This document shows positions 26,712 through 29,132 of a stretch of 29,132 nucleotides of DNA, one piece after another. Numbering within the stretch: the stretch's first letter is position 1; every line of letters starts with the position of its first letter. The DNA comes from a bacterium (GTDB lineage: Bacteria; Spirochaetota; UBA4802; UBA5550). The stretch spans positions 1 through 29,132 of the forward strand of contig JAAENB010000014.1 of assembly GCA_024224995.1 (NCBI GenBank), given 5' to 3'. Under the pieces are notes generated by a model that saw only the letters and a program-made list of their open reading frames with translations, was not told where the DNA came from and searched no databases. The translations under genes were made by a program, and so were the position numbers.

Positions 26712-28268
26712 ATGGGGTATAAAATGATAACCGAAGAAAAGATATTTGAAGTCTTCAGAAGATGGCATGGCAGACAAAAAATAAGCCATATAAGTCAAGC
26801 TGAGGAATTAGACAGAAAAACCATTAGGGACTATCTACATCATTTCATAAATAATGGTTATACACAGGAGCAGCCTTTCCCGCCCAGGCAAGAGTTATAT
26901 GCTTTCATAAACACCATAATGCCGGAGCGTGAGAGAAAAAAATCACAGGCAGAGAAACTTATTCCTTATATAGATGATATTAAGACTTTGATACATGATG
27001 AGAAAGAACCTGTTCTGCCCAAAACAGCCTATGAAATTATCATTACACGACACAACCTTGACGTGAGCTATACGACCTTTAAAAGATTTATAAAAGAAAA
27101 TAAAATAAAGAAAAAACCAAAATCATTTTCGTTAAATATTGAGCTACCTCCAGGCAGAGAGACTCAAATAGACTATGGGAAAGTTGGTCTTCTGCCGGAT
27201 GCCGAGACAGGTAAAAATAAAACAGTATATGCCTACTGCGGAATACTGAGCCACAGTCGTTTTCCTTATATAGAATTTACATTTAGTCAAAACCAACAGT
27301 CTTTCACACAAAGCACGGTGAACATGTTTGAATTCTATGGAGGCACTCCTGAGTTCATATCTATTGACAACCTGAAATCGGGAGTAATTAAACCTGACTT
27401 GTATGAACCAACACTAAACCATGCGTTTAGCGAGATGGCACAGTATTATGATGTATTCATAAATCCATGTAGAGTTGCCACCCCTACAGATAAGGGTAAA
27501 GTAGAAAGAATGGTACCATCTGCCCGGGAATTGTTTCGAAAGCTTAAAAAGCTTCATCCCTCCGCAAATATTCATGAACTAAACAAACTAAGCAAACAAT
27601 GGTGTAGAGATGAATATGGAATGAGGGAACATGGGACAACACATCAACAGCCTTTGATGGTATTTGAAGATTATGAGAAAGATGTATTGCAGCACCTGCC
27701 AGCCGAAAGATTTACTATACCAGCATGGAAAAAGGCAACAGTACGGCCTGATCAGTTTTTCAGCTATGACAAAAAAATATTCTCATTACCCCCAAAATAT
27801 GCCGGGGAGGAGGTCTGGATCCGTCAAACAGGGCCAGTTTTACAGGTTTTTCATAAGCATATACTTATTCGTGAATATATTTTCTCCAACAAGTTTAGAA
27901 ATTTTGAGCCCGGGGATTTCCCGGAAACACTGAGGGAGATGATGGATGGTAGCTATCCGAAATATCTCATAAAACAGGCTCAAGTATATGGTGAGATCCC
28001 ACAGCATTTAATTGAATCAGTATTAAAACCTCATGCTTATCTTAATGCCAGAAGAGCACAGGGTATGTTGCGTGTAATGGAAGAATATCATACTAAAACT
28101 TTTTTTCTGGATGTATGCAGGAAGGCAATTAACCGACAGGTTAAAACACCCAAAACATTTAAACAGATGCTCAACCATGAAGATGATCAGCTAACATTGG
28201 ATTCAACAGTGCCGATGTCTAAAGAAGGATCATCCATGGTTAGAGATATAAAAGACATTATTAATTAA
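26712..28268 (+). CDS. istA: IS21-family transposase IstA
   Basis: 518 residues. An N-terminal helix-turn-helix (ISQAEELDRKTIRDYL, about 28-45) is followed by an rve/DDE integrase core. The likely catalytic triad is D154 (QIDYGKVG), D219 (ISIDNLKSG) and E265 (TPTDKGKVERM). A C-terminal Mu-transposase-like domain follows. GAGGAG lies 7 bases before the ATG. The stop is 11 bp before istB, with AAGGAGA between. Full length, with no frameshift seen. Confidence 0.95.
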   Translation: MGYKMITEEKIFEVFRRWHGRQKISHISQAEELDRKTIRDYLHHFINNGYTQEQPFPPRQELYAFINTIMPERERKKSQAEKLIPYIDDIKTLIHDEKEPVLPKTAYEIIITRHNLDVSYTTFKRFIKENKIKKKPKSFSLNIELPPGRETQIDYGKVGLLPDAETGKNKTVYAYCGILSHSRFPYIEFTFSQNQQSFTQSTVNMFEFYGGTPEFISIDNLKSGVIKPDLYEPTLNHAFSEMAQYYDVFINPCRVATPTDKGKVERMVPSARELFRKLKKLHPSANIHELNKLSKQWCRDEYGMREHGTTHQQPLMVFEDYEKDVLQHLPAERFTIPAWKKATVRPDQFFSYDKKIFSLPPKYAGEEVWIRQTGPVLQVFHKHILIREYIFSNKFRNFEPGDFPETLREMMDGSYPKYLIKQAQVYGEIPQHLIESVLKPHAYLNARRAQGMLRVMEEYHTKTFFLDVCRKAINRQVKTPKTFKQMLNHEDDQLTLDSTVPMSKEGSSMVRDIKDIIN

Positions 28269-28279
28269 GGAGAAGTAAA

Positions 28280-29050
28280 ATGGAACAAATGAATCAACTC
28301 AATGGGAAGTTAAAAAAACTAAAAATTCCGGGGATGATGAACAACCTGGAATTAAGAGCAAATGAAGCCCGGGATAACGACCTGGGGTACATTGAATTCT
28401 TTTCTCTCCTGGTACAGGATGAGATACTCAACAGAGAATCGAATAACTTCGAGAAGAGAATGAAAGCGGCCGGCTTTGGAATTCAAAAAACATTTGAAGG
28501 GTATGATTATAATTACAACAATGAAGTCTTCCCTTCCAAAATGGTAAGAGATCTTGCAACGTGCAGGTTTATTAACAACAAACAGAATCTTGTAATTGCG
28601 GGTCCTCCGGGCATAGGGAAAACACATATCATAAAAGCTCTTGGCCATGAAATGTGCCGAAGAGGTTATGATGTACTGTTTAAAAAGACAAATGATCTGA
28701 TCAATAAACTCTGTGACTATTCAGGAAAAGGAGACAGACTGCTAAAAAAATGTATAAAAGCAGATGTCCTTATTCTTGATGATTTTGCATTCAGAAAAAT
28801 TGATCAAAAGGAATCAGAAATGCTTTATACTCTTGTTGATGAAAGGCTTGGCAGATTGCCTATACTGATTACATCAAACAGACCTCCACAGGACTGGTAT
28901 GGATGTTTCCCTGATCCTGTGATTGGTGGTGCAATACTGGACAGGCTGGTTTCCGGCGCTATCAAAATAATCGTTAATAGAGGCAACACTTATCGAAGTA
29001 CAACCGGGGTTTCTCTAAATAATTTTGTTGACGAAAATAATGAAAAATAA
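28280..29050 (+). CDS. istB: IS21-family helper ATPase IstB
   Basis: 256 residues, AAA+ DnaC-like helper that directs IstA to target DNA. Walker A is GPPGIGKTH, Walker B is VLILDDFAF, and the sensor-like ITSNRPPQDWYGCFPDPVIGGAILDRL region is typical of IstB. The N-terminal MNQLNGKLKKLKIPGMMNNLELRANEA is the IstB-specific segment. Full length; located directly after istA. Confidence 0.95.
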   Translation: MEQMNQLNGKLKKLKIPGMMNNLELRANEARDNDLGYIEFFSLLVQDEILNRESNNFEKRMKAAGFGIQKTFEGYDYNYNNEVFPSKMVRDLATCRFINNKQNLVIAGPPGIGKTHIIKALGHEMCRRGYDVLFKKTNDLINKLCDYSGKGDRLLKKCIKADVLILDDFAFRKIDQKESEMLYTLVDERLGRLPILITSNRPPQDWYGCFPDPVIGGAILDRLVSGAIKIIVNRGNTYRSTTGVSLNNFVDENNEK

Positions 29051-29086
29051 GATTTTTGGGGTAGCGGTTTAAGTGTTTTTCGGGGT

Positions 29087-29127
29087 GGGGAATATAAATG
29101 GCCCTCACTGGGGAATATGATGGCCCT
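29087..29127 (-). repeat. Right-end subterminal repeats of the IS21 element
   Basis: Two inverted copies of the left-end unit, GGGGAATATAAATGGCCCT (29087-29105) and GGGGAATATGATGGCCCT (29110-29127), sit just inside the right end. They are more closely spaced than the left-end copies. Confidence 0.8.
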
Positions 29128-29132
29128 CGACA

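Larger units (their letters stand above)
26515..29132 (+). mobile_element. Complete IS21-family insertion sequence
   Basis: 2618 bp, bounded by perfect 12-bp inverted ends, TGTCGAGGGCCA at 26515-26526 and its complement at 29121-29132. It encodes istA and istB. Subterminal repeats typical of the family are present on both sides. The right end is also the last base of the window, so the target-site duplication cannot be checked. Both genes look intact, so the copy may be active. Confidence 0.93.

Overview
The window looks like chromosomal DNA of a diderm (Gram-negative type) bacterium. It carries an OmpA-type protein with a signal peptide, a lipoprotein with a clear lipobox and a probable outer-membrane protein, and most genes have strong AGGAGG-like ribosome binding sites. 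I cannot fix the phylum from this window. Energy conversion here rests on V/A-type ATPases, as in many anaerobic and non-proteobacterial lineages.

Layout: 1-260 is a non-coding patch of short palindromic repeats. On the minus strand, 261-2117 encodes a coiled-coil OmpA-family protein and a coiled-coil lipoprotein. A minus-strand operon at 2347-5222 encodes a methyltransferase, a NUDIX hydrolase with an unusual C-terminal helical domain, and a metallophosphoesterase. A short plus-strand operon at 5465-6292 encodes a PilZ protein and a universal stress protein.

The core of the window, 6342-24604, holds two complete V/A-type ATPase operons in tandem, both on the minus strand. The upstream one (24604-15755) has the order H-I-K-E-C-F-A-B-D, as in Thermus and Enterococcus. 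Its 171-residue double-hairpin K subunit carries every Na+-binding residue known from Enterococcus hirae NtpK, at identical spacing. The downstream one (15534-6342) has a different order: sensor-H-C-I-K-F-E-A-B-D. Its K subunit is a single-hairpin protein of 120 residues with a signal-like N-terminus; it keeps the ion-binding glutamate but lacks the Na+ ligands, so it is probably H+-coupled. The cell may therefore run a Na+ machine and an H+ machine side by side, linked through the ATP pool. The first gene of the H+ operon is a small helical protein resembling RsbRD N-terminal sensor domains. The same domain is fused to the NUDIX hydrolase 9 kb away, with an ungapped 66-residue match. A 12-base motif, TTATAGTTAAAT, occurs in the promoter/leader regions of both ATPase operons.

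Beyond the ATPases, a plus-strand gene at 24867-26117 fuses a DUF998-like membrane domain to a SAM methyltransferase. It is followed by a secreted protein gene cut by a complete IS21-family element (26515-29132). That element has perfect 12-bp ends, four 33/34-bp subterminal repeats on the left, and istA and istB. It ends exactly at the window edge.
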